A stretch of DNA of 64,000 nt from Desulfobaculum bizertense DSM 18034 (GCF_900167065.1 NZ_FUYA01000001.1:1-64000), one strand, 5' to 3'; positions 42,053 through 51,466 are shown, numbered from the stretch's first letter. A program made the numbers and translations. Notes: generated by a model from the letters alone, not told the origin.

Positions 42053-42322
42053 ATGTTTAAACTCTTCGTCATCATACTGTTTCTTGTCTGGTTCCTCGGC
42101 CTCTTTCTTGGCAAAAAACACCGACTTATTCGCAGTACTTCACAGCTCATCCAGCTCATACTCTGGGGAGCGTTTAGCTTTCTCGGAACAACGGGCATCC
42201 CCCGCTCAGACTTTTTTCAGGGACGCTCCGTTGGCCTCGCCCTCGCTATCCTCACTTGGATCGCCTTCTCCTTTTGGCTCTCTCGCTTCCTCGTTCAAAA
42301 ACTCGACCGCCGTGCTCGGTAG
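42053..42322 (+). CDS. Small membrane protein of unknown function (89 aa)
   Basis: Two or three hydrophobic stretches: FKLFVIILFLVWFLGLFL at the N-terminus, then LILWGAFSFLGTTG and LALAILTWIAFSFWLSRFL near the end; basic residues between and after (KKHRLIRS, QKLDRRAR) suggest cytoplasmic segments. I recognise no family. AAAAAGG lies upstream of the ATG at moderate spacing. It stands alone between the groEL terminator and repeat element copy 6, whose left edge follows the stop at once. Confidence 0.65.
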   Translation: MFKLFVIILFLVWFLGLFLGKKHRLIRSTSQLIQLILWGAFSFLGTTGIPRSDFFQGRSVGLALAILTWIAFSFWLSRFLVQKLDRRAR

Positions 42323-42329
42323 CACCGGA

Positions 42330-42868
42330 TAGGCGAGTGGGTGAAATTGGGGCCTGCCCCAGCGCGTTAGCGCTGGATGGGTGGGTGGGGGAAGATGGGG
42401 GCGCTGCCCCCAAACCCCCGCGTAAGGGAATGATTCCCTTACGTATCCTCATCGAGTTTAAAAGCCGTGCAAGCTTCGCTTGCACGGCTTTTAAACTTGT
42501 TGGGGCTGCCTAAAGCGGCTTCTTTCTCTTTCCCGTGCGTTGCCACCATTTTCTTTCTGAACGCGAGCGTTCAAAAAGAAAGGGTTGGAGCGCAAAGAAA
42601 AAGAACACACGCTTAGTTAATTAGGCCGAAAAAAAGGGGCCGGATGAAGGGGAAAGCCAACGGCTTTCACTCATCCGGCCCCTTTTATTTCGGGCGAAAT
42701 CGGGATTCCCAAGGGCCTCGTCCTTGGGCGGGGTCAAGGGGCGGCGCCCCTTGCAGAGGTGCGGGGACAGAGTCCCCGCCCACCCTAGGCCCCTTGCAGG
42801 GTTTGGGGCAGCGCCCCAATAAAACTGCGCCCCTTGCAGGGGTGCGGGGACAGAGTCCCCGCCCACAC
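42330..42868 (+). repeat. Mosaic multi-hairpin element, copy 6
   Basis: Between the small membrane gene and the sulfite reductase gene, convergent. CCAGCGC/GCGCTGG (42359-42376); CGTAAGGGAA/TTCCCTTACG; hairpin A 42455-42497, type i, identical to copy 5; hairpin 3 with one mismatch; nested hairpin B type beta, arms 42633-42647 and 42671-42685; invariant tail; GCGGGGAC-AGA-GTCCCCGC twice (42761-42779 and 42844-42862), flanking a second TTGGGGC/GCCCCAA stem. The end abuts the stop codon at 42869. Confidence 0.92.
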
Positions 42869-43528
42869 TTATAAGACTGCGGCCTTGATGACGTCGATTC
42901 CGACGCGGTCGACGAATTTTGAAGAGCGCTCGCGCTTGCGGGCGTTTTCTTTGTAATAAGAGAGGAGCTTGTCGATGAGTGCGACGAGTTCCTCGCGAGA
43001 GATATCCTCAGCAATGACGTCGGCAATACGGGGGTTGAGACCTGCAATGCCGCCAAAGGTGAGGGTAAAGCCTTTGGCAGAGCCGTAGACACCGATGTCG
43101 CGGACTTTGCCTTCGGCACAGGAGAGGGGGCAGCCGGAGATACCGAATTTAACCTTGGCGGGGAAGTCGACGCCGAGGTATTTTTCTTCGAGTTCCTGAC
43201 CGAGTCCGAGACTGTCCTGCTTGCCGAATTTACAGACGGCAGTTCCGGGGCAGGCCTGCACATAGTGGACACAGAGTTCGGTAGCGCGACCGATGTCACG
43301 TCCGAGGGCGTCCCAAATGGGGTCGATCTGGTCTTCTGTCATGCCGACGAGGGCGAGACGCTGGCCGGAGGTGATTTTGACGATGGGGATCTTGTATTCT
43401 TTGACGACGTTGAGAATGCGCTCAAGGTATTCGGCGTTGAGCATACCCATTGGGGTACGGGGGACGATTGCGTAGGTTTCTTTGTCGCGCTGGAGGATTG
43501 CTCCGTCTGGTGCAGATTTCGGGGCCAT
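42869..43528 (-). CDS. Small siroheme sulfite reductase, assimilatory type (219 aa)
   Basis: Matches the 27-kDa low-spin sulfite reductase (P590) of Desulfovibrio. One nitrite/sulfite-reductase ferredoxin-like half domain (GMLNAEYLERILNVVKEY) followed by the siroheme/4Fe-4S ligands C93, C99 (CPGTAVC) and C133, C137 (CPLSC). It is half the size of standard sulfite reductases because it lacks the second repeat. Reduces sulfite to sulfide. AAGGAGAG before ATG. Lies 30 nt after a cupin gene on the same strand. The role in vivo, assimilation or detoxification, is not settled. Confidence 0.93.
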   Translation of the reverse strand: MAPKSAPDGAILQRDKETYAIVPRTPMGMLNAEYLERILNVVKEYKIPIVKITSGQRLALVGMTEDQIDPIWDALGRDIGRATELCVHYVQACPGTAVCKFGKQDSLGLGQELEEKYLGVDFPAKVKFGISGCPLSCAEGKVRDIGVYGSAKGFTLTFGGIAGLNPRIADVIAEDISREELVALIDKLLSYYKENARKRERSSKFVDRVGIDVIKAAVL

Positions 43529-43558
43529 TACTCTCTCCTTTGAGGGTGGATTTTTTCG

Positions 43559-43900
43559 TTAGGGGGTCACAACGGTAAGCAGCATCTGAAAAGGCTGCTC
43601 GGCGCGCAACGCGTGCGGCTCACCTGCGGGCATTACTATACTTTGGCCAGCCTGTACCGTGTGTTCGACGCCATTAATAGTAATAATAGCTATTCCGTCA
43701 AGTACTTGTACAAGGGCATCACCGTGAGCCGTGTGAGCCGAAAGGCCTTCGCCCTGGGCAAAGGCAAAAAGAGTTACAGTAATATTGGGCATCTGAACGA
43801 TGCTTCGGCTGATGACCTGACCTTCTGAATATTCAATAAGTTCCCGAAGGTCGTGGACGGTGGCAAAATCTATGTTGCGCATTGCATGAGGCTGCGTCAT
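43559..43900 (-). CDS. Cupin-domain protein (113 aa)
   Basis: A single cupin barrel: LSAHTAHGDALVQVLDGIAIITINGVEHTVQAGQSIVMPAGEPHAL contains the two cupin motifs with metal-ligand His residues. No fused domain. Many such proteins are small ligand or metal sensors or isomerases; no specific function can be read. GGAG precedes the ATG. First gene with the sulfite reductase, 62 nt downstream of an FNR/CRP-type palindrome. Confidence 0.9.
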   Translation of the reverse strand: MTQPHAMRNIDFATVHDLRELIEYSEGQVISRSIVQMPNITVTLFAFAQGEGLSAHTAHGDALVQVLDGIAIITINGVEHTVQAGQSIVMPAGEPHALRAEQPFQMLLTVVTP

Positions 43901-43961
43901 GGTTTTTCTCCTTTTTTGCGTTCTGTTTTATCATATATACGGAGAAAATTCGTGTTTGACT

Positions 43962-43975
43962 TTGATGCACGTCAA
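43962..43975 (-). promoter_or_regulatory. FNR/CRP-type palindrome before the cupin gene
   Basis: TTGAT-gcac-GTCAA, one base from the FNR consensus TTGAT-N4-ATCAA, centred about 68 bp before the cupin start. Candidate target of a Crp/Fnr regulator such as the one at 8345-9037 (inference). Confidence 0.55.
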
Positions 43976-44086
43976 AAAAGGGTGGAAATGATTATTGGGG
44001 GGTGAGCTTTACAAGCTTGCTTGAAAATCTTTATGAACTGCGGACCAGATATTTTTTTATGAATACCAAGAAGGAGACAGTTGCTT

Positions 44087-44581
44087 ATGGCATCTTTTGA
44101 CATCGTAAGCCGTGTAGATATGCAGGAAGTGGATAACGCCGTGAATAACGTGCTGAAAGAAGTCGCAACTCGCTACGATTTCCGTGGTGTAACCACTGAG
44201 GTGAGCCTGAACCGAAAGGACGGGATCATTAATATCGTGACGGGTGACGAGATGAAGATCAAGGCACTGCGCGAAATGCTGATTTCCCATTTCACACGCC
44301 GCAAGGTAGATTCCCGTGTTTTGGAGTTCAAGGACCCCGAAGGGACTTCTCTTGGCGCTCTCAAACAGGAAGTTCGCATTCTTCAGGGCATTGAGAAAGA
44401 TCAGGCCAAGAAGATTGTAAAATTTATTAAGGACCTGAAACTGAAAAAAATTCAGGCATCCATTCAGGACGATCAGGTCCGAGTGCAGGGCAAGCAGATT
44501 GACGAGCTTCAGGCTGTTATTCAGGAGCTTCAGGCGAGCAAGATTGAGCTGCCTCTGCAGTTTATCAACATGAAGCGGTAG
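44087..44581 (+). CDS. yajQ: YajQ-family nucleotide-binding protein (164 aa)
   Basis: Full-length Yaj[22 protein letters not shown] at the start, RYDFRG, and ends [16 protein letters not shown]...[10 protein letters not shown]. Two ferredoxin-like domains. Members bind nucleotides, and some bind cyclic di-GMP. ATG at 44087 has AAGGAG 10 nt upstream; an in-frame TTG two codons earlier is too close to the ribosome site. 13 nt before the Uup gene. Confidence 0.95.
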   Translation: MASFDIVSRVDMQEVDNAVNNVLKEVATRYDFRGVTTEVSLNRKDGIINIVTGDEMKIKALREMLISHFTRRKVDSRVLEFKDPEGTSLGALKQEVRILQGIEKDQAKKIVKFIKDLKLKKIQASIQDDQVRVQGKQIDELQAVIQELQASKIELPLQFINMKR

Positions 44582-44594
44582 CGGGGTTTATGAC

Positions 44595-46514
44595 GTGGCG
44601 CTTTTGAGTCTCCGCGACATCCGGCTGGCCTTTTCTGACCATCCGGTGCTCGACGGTGTTGGAATGCAGATTGAAGAAGGGGAGAGGGTTTGCCTTGTTG
44701 GCCGTAATGGCGAGGGCAAGTCTTCTCTGATGCGCATTGTCTGTGGCGAGATGAAGGCTGACGGGGGCGAAGTCCTTGTGAGCAAGGGCACTCGAATTGC
44801 ACGACTTTCGCAGGACGTTCCGCAGGATATTGAGGGGCGGGTCTTTGATGTTGTTGCTGCTGGAATCGGTGATATGGGCACGGCACTGTCGGCCTACCGC
44901 CGGGCAGTTGCGGCCGTGGAAAAAGACGCCTCACAAATGCCGGAGCTGGAAAACGCACAGCAGGCTGTTGATGCAAGCGGTGGCTGGGAGTCGTACCAGA
45001 CCGTTGAGACTGTGCTGTCCCGATTGAAACTGGACGCCGACGCGGAATTCTCTGCCTTGTCTGGCGGCCTGAAACGCCGGGTCATGCTGGCGCGAGCCTT
45101 GGCAAGCGACCCGGATGTGCTGCTTTTGGACGAGCCGACCAACCATTTGGACATTGAGTCTATTACATGGCTGGAAGATTTTCTTTTGCGCCACGTCAAG
45201 ACGCTGTTTTTTGTGACCCATGACCGCGCACTGCTGCGGCGTCTGGCAACGCGAATAGTGGAGCTGGACCGGGGACATATCTCGGACTGGAGCTGTGACT
45301 ACGATACGTACCTTGTGCGCAAGGAAGAGCTGCTTCATGCTGAGGAAAAAGAGTGGGAACGCTTTGAGATCAAGCTGGCCGAAGAAGAGGTCTGGCTGAG
45401 AAAGGGCGTTACTGCACGACGTCACCGAAATCAGGGCCGTCTGCGCGACCTGCATAAGATGCGGGAGCAGCGGCAAAAGCGGCGTTACCGTCCGGGGCTG
45501 GCCAAAATGCAGCTCCAGGAAGGCGGGCTGTCCGGAAAGCTGGTTGCGGAGGCGGAAAATATATCTTTGAGTTTTGGCGAGCACAAAATTTTTACAGATT
45601 TTTCTGCGGCAATTATGCGTGGCGACCGGGTGGGCATTATTGGCCCAAACGGTGCGGGCAAAACAACCCTGCTGCGGGTGCTTCTGGGCGAGCTGACGCC
45701 AGACGCTGGCTCTGTGCGACTGGGAACCAAGCTCGAGGTTGCGTACTTTGACCAGCTCCGCAGCGTGCTGGACCCAGATGTTCGAGCCTACGAAGCTGTT
45801 GCCGAGGGCAATGACTGGGTGACGATTGACGGGCGAAGAAAGCACGTCATGGGCTATTTGCAGGACTTTTTGTTCTCCCGCGACCGGGCGCGAACCAAGG
45901 TTCATGCTTTGTCGGGTGGCGAGCGAAACCGCCTGCTTTTGGCCAAGCTTTTTACTCAGCCCGCAAACGTGCTGGTGCTTGACGAACCCACAAACGACCT
46001 TGATGCAGAGACACTTGATCTGCTGGAAGAACTGCTGATGCAGTACTCAGGGACCGTTATTGTCGTGAGCCATGACCGTGCATTTTTGAATAACGTGGTG
46101 ACATCCACCATTGCCTTTGATGATGACGGGGAAGTTCGCGAATACGTTGGCGGCTATGATGACTGGCAGCGCCAGCGCAGTACCTATGCTGATGAGGCGC
46201 AGGAGGCTCCAAAGCCTGCAAAGAAGCGTGAGCGAGTACGTGCTGATGGGAAGCGAAAGCTGAGCTTTGGCGAAAAGCGCGAGCGTGACCAGTTGCAGGA
46301 AGAGCTTGATGCGCTTCCGCAAAAGCTGGAAGAGCTGGAGGCACGGCAGGAAGAGTTGGGCAAAAAGCTGGAAGATCCTGATTTTTATGGTCGAGATCCT
46401 CAGGGCTTTGCCAGCTGTTCCGAAGAGCTGGAAGGGCTTTCTCCTCAGCTTGATGCCTTGCTGGAACGCTGGGAAGTCATTGAAGCCCGGCTTGCTGAGC
46501 TTGTCGAAGACTAG
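44595..46514 (+). CDS. uup: ABC-F ATPase, Uup type (639 aa)
   Basis: Two ATP-binding cassettes and no membrane domain: first GRNGEGKSS, LSGGLKRRV, DEPTNHLD; second GPNGAGKTT, LSGGERNR, DEPTNDLD. The C-terminal 90 residues are a charged coiled coil (LEELEARQEELGKKLEDPDFY), as in Uup, which acts on ribosomes or branched DNA. Starts with GTG at 44595 since no ATG is in frame nearby; the ribosome site is weak. Ends before an intrinsic terminator. Confidence 0.95.
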   Translation: MALLSLRDIRLAFSDHPVLDGVGMQIEEGERVCLVGRNGEGKSSLMRIVCGEMKADGGEVLVSKGTRIARLSQDVPQDIEGRVFDVVAAGIGDMGTALSAYRRAVAAVEKDASQMPELENAQQAVDASGGWESYQTVETVLSRLKLDADAEFSALSGGLKRRVMLARALASDPDVLLLDEPTNHLDIESITWLEDFLLRHVKTLFFVTHDRALLRRLATRIVELDRGHISDWSCDYDTYLVRKEELLHAEEKEWERFEIKLAEEEVWLRKGVTARRHRNQGRLRDLHKMREQRQKRRYRPGLAKMQLQEGGLSGKLVAEAENISLSFGEHKIFTDFSAAIMRGDRVGIIGPNGAGKTTLLRVLLGELTPDAGSVRLGTKLEVAYFDQLRSVLDPDVRAYEAVAEGNDWVTIDGRRKHVMGYLQDFLFSRDRARTKVHALSGGERNRLLLAKLFTQPANVLVLDEPTNDLDAETLDLLEELLMQYSGTVIVVSHDRAFLNNVVTSTIAFDDDGEVREYVGGYDDWQRQRSTYADEAQEAPKPAKKRERVRADGKRKLSFGEKRERDQLQEELDALPQKLEELEARQEELGKKLEDPDFYGRDPQGFASCSEELEGLSPQLDALLERWEVIEARLAELVED

Positions 46515-46524
46515 AGTTTTTTTT

Positions 46525-46563
46525 GAGCAAAGGCCTGCTTCATTATGAAGTGGGTCTTTTTTT
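46525..46563 (+). terminator. Intrinsic terminator after uup
   Basis: AAAGGCCTGCTTCA-tta-TGAAGtgGGtCTTT stem ending in a T-run. Confidence 0.85.
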
Positions 46564-46927
46564 GTGGGGAAAAAAGAAAATTGACGCGGAAAGAATATAT
46601 GCTTTCGTAAAGAAAGAAAAAAAGCAGAGGAATGAGGGAGGCTGGAGAGTGCTTTGAGGCTGTGCGGAAAAGCTTTGGGGCTGGCCTTGAGGAATGCTGC
46701 CGCAACCCAAGACGTGCACAGCGTTGGAAAAAAAGTTCAGACCCTGTATCATGGCTGGTGAGGCTGGAACATGCGATGTGCAGACAGGGGGTTCAACGCG
46801 AGGAGACACCTGTCAGGACTTGCAGAAATGTGTCTATGCCGGATATGTACTATGCAATTTGAATGACTTGTGCGTCTTTCACGGGCCGGGTCGCTCTCTT
46901 CTTTACCTGATAACCCCAGCGGTATTC
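46564..46927 (+). other. Long leader region of the amidase gene
   Basis: About 360 bp without a gene. A TTGACG hexamer occurs at 46581-46586, with no convincing -10. GCTGTGC/GCACAGC pairs across 46659-46722, and CCCTGT/ACAGGG pairs around 46742-46788. The open frame of the amidase continues upstream to 46694 but precedes the signal peptide, so I treat it as untranslated. Possibly a structured leader. Confidence 0.35.
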
Positions 46928-49264
46928 ATGCACATACACCCCTACAGACTGCCCTTCGCGGAAAGAAAGAAAACAGTATTTTTGATGCTGCTTTTTTCCG
47001 TGTTCTGTTTCTTTTTTTCTTTTCAGTCCTCGGCACAGGCTGCAACACAGGCCAAAATGTATCAGGAGGCTGTGGCCCAGTTCCAGCGTGTGGAAAAATC
47101 ATCATCCCTGTCCAAGCGCCGGGACATGTGGACGAGTGTCCATTCCCGTTTTAAGCGTGTTCTGAGCAAGAACCCTTCAAGTTCTTATGCTCCAAAAGCG
47201 TTATATTTTATGGCACGCTCCTACGAAGAGCTGGCCAGAAATTCATGGCTGAAGCGCGATGCCCGTACTGCGGTTGACGCGTATCAGCGGGCCGAAAACC
47301 GTTTCTCAAGAAATCATAGCTGGGCCGATGACTGTCTGTATCGTAAGGCAATGCTTCGGTATGAGCGCCTGAATGATGCGGGTGGTGCGGCCAAAGATTT
47401 ACAGCTGTTGCTGCAACGCTACCCCGGAGGGGACAAGGCGCGTGACGCCCGGCAGACCCTGGCAATGCTGGCAAAAAAAGGTGTGCCAGAGGCCAGAATA
47501 AAGGCTGCGCGGCGACCTTCTCCACCCCGGTCCATGATTCCTGATTCGCGGGTGCCTCGCTCTGTGCGCACCGTGTATGACGAGGCTGTGGACAGGCTCA
47601 AGGGATTTCGGCGTTCCAAAAGCGTGACGCGGGATGACTGCCTGCGTTTGGCGCGAGTCTTTGATGCCCTTGGAGAAAAACGTGGAGCGGGGCTGTATGC
47701 ACCGCGTTCGCTGTATCACAGCGGGCAGACGTATGAAGAGCTGGGCAAACGCTCTGGACGGCGGGATGATTTTGAAGAGGCTGTGGTGCGCTACCAGCGT
47801 GCTTTTGACAGCTTTCCGGCGTCAAATAGCTGGCGGGATGATTGTCTGTACCGCAAGGCATATGTTTCGTATACCTACCTGAAAAAAGAAGATCAGGCTT
47901 ATGCTGACCTGATTGAACTCAAAAGAAATTTCCCTCACGGCGACATGGTGGCAAATGCCAATGCCATGCTGCGAAAGATGGACCGCCCAACACGCGTTGC
48001 CTCTGCGAAAACATCGCAAAAGAGTGTGGCATCTGTTGCGGTGTTCAAGCAGCCTCGCCGTCGGGTGCGCACAACGGGAATTGCGCGACTCACGGACATT
48101 CGGCACCGCAGTGGTGATACCTACACCCGTGTGGTTCTGGATCTGGACCGGGAAATCAATTTTGAAGACCATACGCTTGCCCCCGACCCAAAGCATGGCA
48201 AGATGCATCGCCTTTTTGTTGACCTCGAAAAAACGCGGCTTGGGAAAGACCTTGCTGCCCGCGTCATGGTCAAGGATGGCATCCTGAATGGTGTCCGGGC
48301 TGGTCAGAATGATTCCAGCACGGCGCGTGTGGTTTTTGATTTTCAGTCCATGCAGAAATATCACATGTTTACGCTCCAGAATCCTTTTCGGATTGTGGTC
48401 GACGTGTACGGTGATGGTGATAGTCCTGCTCCAGCCGTGGTGACACACGCCGCAGCAAAGAAGCTGCCGCCTGTGAAGCGGGATCACAAGCCAACATACA
48501 AGGAACGAAAAGTTGCGTCTGATGTTTTGGCGCAGCTTGGCATGACATTTAAGACCATCATGATTGATGCCGGGCATGGCGGGATTGATCCCGGTGCGCT
48601 GGATAAAGTCTGGTGGAAGGACAAGCGCGGTCGCAAGCACTGGAAAATTCGGACCCGGGAAAAAGAAGTAGCGCTCAAGGCTGCAAAAATTCTGGGAAAG
48701 AAATTTGAGAGAAAAGGGTACCGGGTGCTGTACACCCGAACCACAGACTATAAAGTGCAGCTCGAAGACCGTGCTATGGCGGCGAACATTAAGAAAGCTG
48801 ACCTGTTTATCTCTTTGCACTGCAATGCAAACAGAAAAGCGTCTGTCCGAGGCTTTGAGACATATTACCTTGGCAAGGCCCGGAACAATATTGTTCTGCG
48901 ACTGGCTGCCAAGGAAAATAATGTCGACCCTGTACGCATTTCCGACACGCAGAAAATCGTTCTCGATTTGGTGAACAGCTTTAAGATGAAGGAATCACGA
49001 GAGCTGGCAACGCTGGTTCAAAAGCGCTGCGTCACTGGTCTGCGGCGGCATTATCGCGGAATCAAGGACCACGGAGCCAGAGGGGCACCGTTCTTTGTTT
49101 TGGTAGGAGCGCGAATGCCTGCAATTCTTGTGGAAATGGGGTACATTACAAACCCGACAGAGGTGAAGCTTTTGCGGAGTACTACGTATCTTGAACGTGT
49201 CGCTGATGGCATTGTTCAGGGCGTTGAAGATTACCGCAAATCGCTTTCCAGAGTTGGTCGGTAA
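46928..49264 (+). CDS. N-acetylmuramoyl-L-alanine amidase with TPR and AMIN domains (778 aa)
   Basis: Cleaves peptide stems from murein, at cell division. Signal peptide ends SSAQA at about residue 38. TPR-like repeats follow, including two copies of a W-x-D-D-CLYRKA-type unit (SWADDCLYRKAMLRY and SWRDDCLYRKAYVSY). Then an AMIN domain (IARLTDIRHRSGDTYTRVVLDL) and amidase_3 catalytic domain: zinc ligands in IDAGHGGIDPG (about 545), EKEVAL, and SLHCNA (about 628), catalytic Glu in ILVEMGYITN (about 735). The tail is basic. TPR-AMIN-amidase architecture is seen in deltaproteobacteria. ATG at 46928 is chosen for the signal peptide; ribosome site is poor. Confidence 0.92.
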   Translation: MHIHPYRLPFAERKKTVFLMLLFSVFCFFFSFQSSAQAATQAKMYQEAVAQFQRVEKSSSLSKRRDMWTSVHSRFKRVLSKNPSSSYAPKALYFMARSYEELARNSWLKRDARTAVDAYQRAENRFSRNHSWADDCLYRKAMLRYERLNDAGGAAKDLQLLLQRYPGGDKARDARQTLAMLAKKGVPEARIKAARRPSPPRSMIPDSRVPRSVRTVYDEAVDRLKGFRRSKSVTRDDCLRLARVFDALGEKRGAGLYAPRSLYHSGQTYEELGKRSGRRDDFEEAVVRYQRAFDSFPASNSWRDDCLYRKAYVSYTYLKKEDQAYADLIELKRNFPHGDMVANANAMLRKMDRPTRVASAKTSQKSVASVAVFKQPRRRVRTTGIARLTDIRHRSGDTYTRVVLDLDREINFEDHTLAPDPKHGKMHRLFVDLEKTRLGKDLAARVMVKDGILNGVRAGQNDSSTARVVFDFQSMQKYHMFTLQNPFRIVVDVYGDGDSPAPAVVTHAAAKKLPPVKRDHKPTYKERKVASDVLAQLGMTFKTIMIDAGHGGIDPGALDKVWWKDKRGRKHWKIRTREKEVALKAAKILGKKFERKGYRVLYTRTTDYKVQLEDRAMAANIKKADLFISLHCNANRKASVRGFETYYLGKARNNIVLRLAAKENNVDPVRISDTQKIVLDLVNSFKMKESRELATLVQKRCVTGLRRHYRGIKDHGARGAPFFVLVGARMPAILVEMGYITNPTEVKLLRSTTYLERVADGIVQGVEDYRKSLSRVGR

Positions 49265-49352
49265 AACTGTCCGTCGAGTCCGTAGATAACAGTAATTCAC
49301 CCCGGTGGCCTTGTGCTGCCGGGGGTTGCCACGTTTGTGGCAGGGAGAATTT

Positions 49353-50192
49353 ATGAGCGAGCAGACTGTAAAGGATGTGGCCATGCGGGTGCTGGTAATT
49401 GAGGATAGCCATGTGCAGGCGAAGATTGTTTCGCGGCACATTGAAGGGCTGACGAATTTTACCACTGTATGGGCTTCGACACTGGAAGAAGCTGCCGAAA
49501 TCATAAGCGCACAGCGGGATGAACTGTTTGCTGCTGTGGTTGATCTGAACTTGCCAGATGCTCCGGACGGGGAGGCTGTGGACCTGACAATGGCCGCGCA
49601 CCTGCCGAGCATTGTGCTGACTGCGACCTTCCATGATGAAGTGCGTGATTCGCTTCTGGAGCGCAATGTCGCGGACTATGTGCTCAAGGAGAGCATGGTG
49701 GTGCTGGATAGCGTTGTGGATGGTCTGTCTCGGCTTTTCCGTAACCAGTTTATTCAGGCTTTGGTGGTGGATGACTCCAGAGCTGCCAGAAATGTGGTCC
49801 GAAATCTTTTGTCCTGCCAGAATTTTCAGGTGCTGGAGGCCGCAAATGGAGCTGAGGCCCTTGCGCTGGTGGAGCAGAGCAAAGGACAGGTCAAGGTTGT
49901 GGTTACGGACTGGGAAATGCCAGAGATGGACGGCTTTGCCCTGTGCAGCGCTCTGAGAAAAAAATACTGCAAGCGTGAGCTGGCTATTGTGGGTATTTCT
50001 GGCGCTGGCGGTACTGCCATGACCGCGAAGTTTTTGAAGCTCGGAGCCAATGACTTTTTGGCGAAACCGTTTTCCGCAGAGGAATTTTCGTGGCGGGTGA
50101 ACCAGACGGTAGAAATGATGGAGCTTATCCAGAAACTTAATGAGTGCAACCAGCAGTTGAAGCACAGTGCACTGGCTGGAGCTTCGGCCTAG
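49353..50192 (+). CDS. Tandem receiver-domain response regulator (279 aa)
   Basis: Two CheY-like receivers joined directly: the first with D64 (AAVVDLNLPD), the second with D140-D141 and D186 (VVVTDWEMPEMDGF), and KPFS-type lysine KPFSAEEF. No DNA-binding, GGDEF or other output follows; 30 residues of coiled coil end the protein. Relatives often continue into GGDEF, so this may be a shortened form or a phospho-relay. GGGAG ribosome site before ATG 49353. No kinase adjacent. Confidence 0.9.
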   Translation: MSEQTVKDVAMRVLVIEDSHVQAKIVSRHIEGLTNFTTVWASTLEEAAEIISAQRDELFAAVVDLNLPDAPDGEAVDLTMAAHLPSIVLTATFHDEVRDSLLERNVADYVLKESMVVLDSVVDGLSRLFRNQFIQALVVDDSRAARNVVRNLLSCQNFQVLEAANGAEALALVEQSKGQVKVVVTDWEMPEMDGFALCSALRKKYCKRELAIVGISGAGGTAMTAKFLKLGANDFLAKPFSAEEFSWRVNQTVEMMELIQKLNECNQQLKHSALAGASA

Positions 50193-50385
50193 TTTTTTGC
50201 GTGATTTCTCCCTTTTGGACAGGGTGCGGCAAAGATGACGCTGTACTTTGTGCACGGTTTTCCCTGCGCCCGCAGCTGACGTTAGGCTGCGTTTTGTGCT
50301 GCACCCTGTGCTTGTACAGTCTTCTCTCGACTTTTGACGAACCCTTGGATATGCCCGTTTTGCATATGAGAAAGGGAGGAACAGT

Positions 50386-51417
50386 ATGCGTTGTGACAAA
50401 GCTCTTGGAAGCGACAATTATTCAGGAATTCATCCTGTAATTTTGGAAGCCATCACCGCCGCGAATGTCGGCCACGTGCATGGCTACGGAGATGATGATT
50501 TTTCGGCTGCCGCTGTTGAAGATTTCCGCAAGGAATTTGGCGAAGGCGTCGAAGTCTTTTTTGTTTTCAATGGCACAGGATGCAACGTGACAGCCCTCGC
50601 CGCAATGCTTCGTCCCTACGAAGGCATTGTCTGCGCAGACTGCGCGCACATTAATGTTGCCGAAACGGGCGCACCAGAGCGGATTTTGAGCGCAAAGCTC
50701 ATGCCGTGCCCGTCCACTGATGCCAAGCTGACAGTGGCGGACGTCGAGACGCAGCTTGCTGGGCTGGGTAATCCCCATGCCGTGCAGCCCGCTGTGCTTT
50801 CTCTGTCGCAGGCCACCGAACTTGGGACGGTGTACAGCCCCGAAGAACTGCGGGAACTGACGGATTTTGCGCACGACAAGGGAATGCTTGTCCATATGGA
50901 CGGTGCCCGAATCAGCAATGCTGCTGCGGCGCTTGGTGTTTCCCTTCGAGAAGCTGCCACTGGCGTTGATGTTTTGTCTTTTGGCGGAACAAAAAATGGC
51001 CTGATGTGTGGCGAAGCCATTGTCTTTTTGAATCCGGCATTGGCAGAAAATTTCTTTATGATTCGCAAGCAGTGCAATCAGCTCCCAAGCAAAATGCGCT
51101 TTATTTCTGCGCAGTTTAGCGCTTTTCTGAAAGATGAGCTGTGGCGGTCTTCCGCACAGCAGGCCAATGACATGGCCGCTCTTCTTGCCAAAGAGGCTGC
51201 GACTGTTCCGGGCATTGAAATCATTGCCCCGGTTGAGAGCAATCAGGTTTTTGCCAAGTTGCCCGCCGAGCACATCGAAGCCCTGCAGGAACGGATGTTC
51301 TTTTATGTCTGGAACGAAAAAGAGGGTTCTGTGCGCTGGGTCTGTTCCTTTGACACCACCGCAGAAGAAATTCACAGCTTCGTGAAGGACATGCGGCGGA
51401 TTATTACTGGCTCCTAA
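50386..51417 (+). CDS. Low-specificity L-threonine aldolase (343 aa)
   Basis: PLP enzyme that splits threonine or allo-threonine to glycine and acetaldehyde. Conserved: SDNYSGIHP start, FVFNGTGCNVTAL, HMDGARISNAAAALGVS, and SFGGTKNGLMCGEAIVF with the PLP lysine. Full length. GGGAGGAACAGT before ATG. 49 nt before the short asparaginase gene; both act on amino acids. Confidence 0.94.
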   Translation: MRCDKALGSDNYSGIHPVILEAITAANVGHVHGYGDDDFSAAAVEDFRKEFGEGVEVFFVFNGTGCNVTALAAMLRPYEGIVCADCAHINVAETGAPERILSAKLMPCPSTDAKLTVADVETQLAGLGNPHAVQPAVLSLSQATELGTVYSPEELRELTDFAHDKGMLVHMDGARISNAAAALGVSLREAATGVDVLSFGGTKNGLMCGEAIVFLNPALAENFFMIRKQCNQLPSKMRFISAQFSAFLKDELWRSSAQQANDMAALLAKEAATVPGIEIIAPVESNQVFAKLPAEHIEALQERMFFYVWNEKEGSVRWVCSFDTTAEEIHSFVKDMRRIITGS

Positions 51418-51466
51418 GACCATATGAGAGTGGCAGGGCGTGTGTCCTGCTTCTGGAGGACGTGCC

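Noticed and set aside
46694-46927. N-terminal extension of the amidase
   Set aside because: It would place 78 residues before a clear signal peptide.
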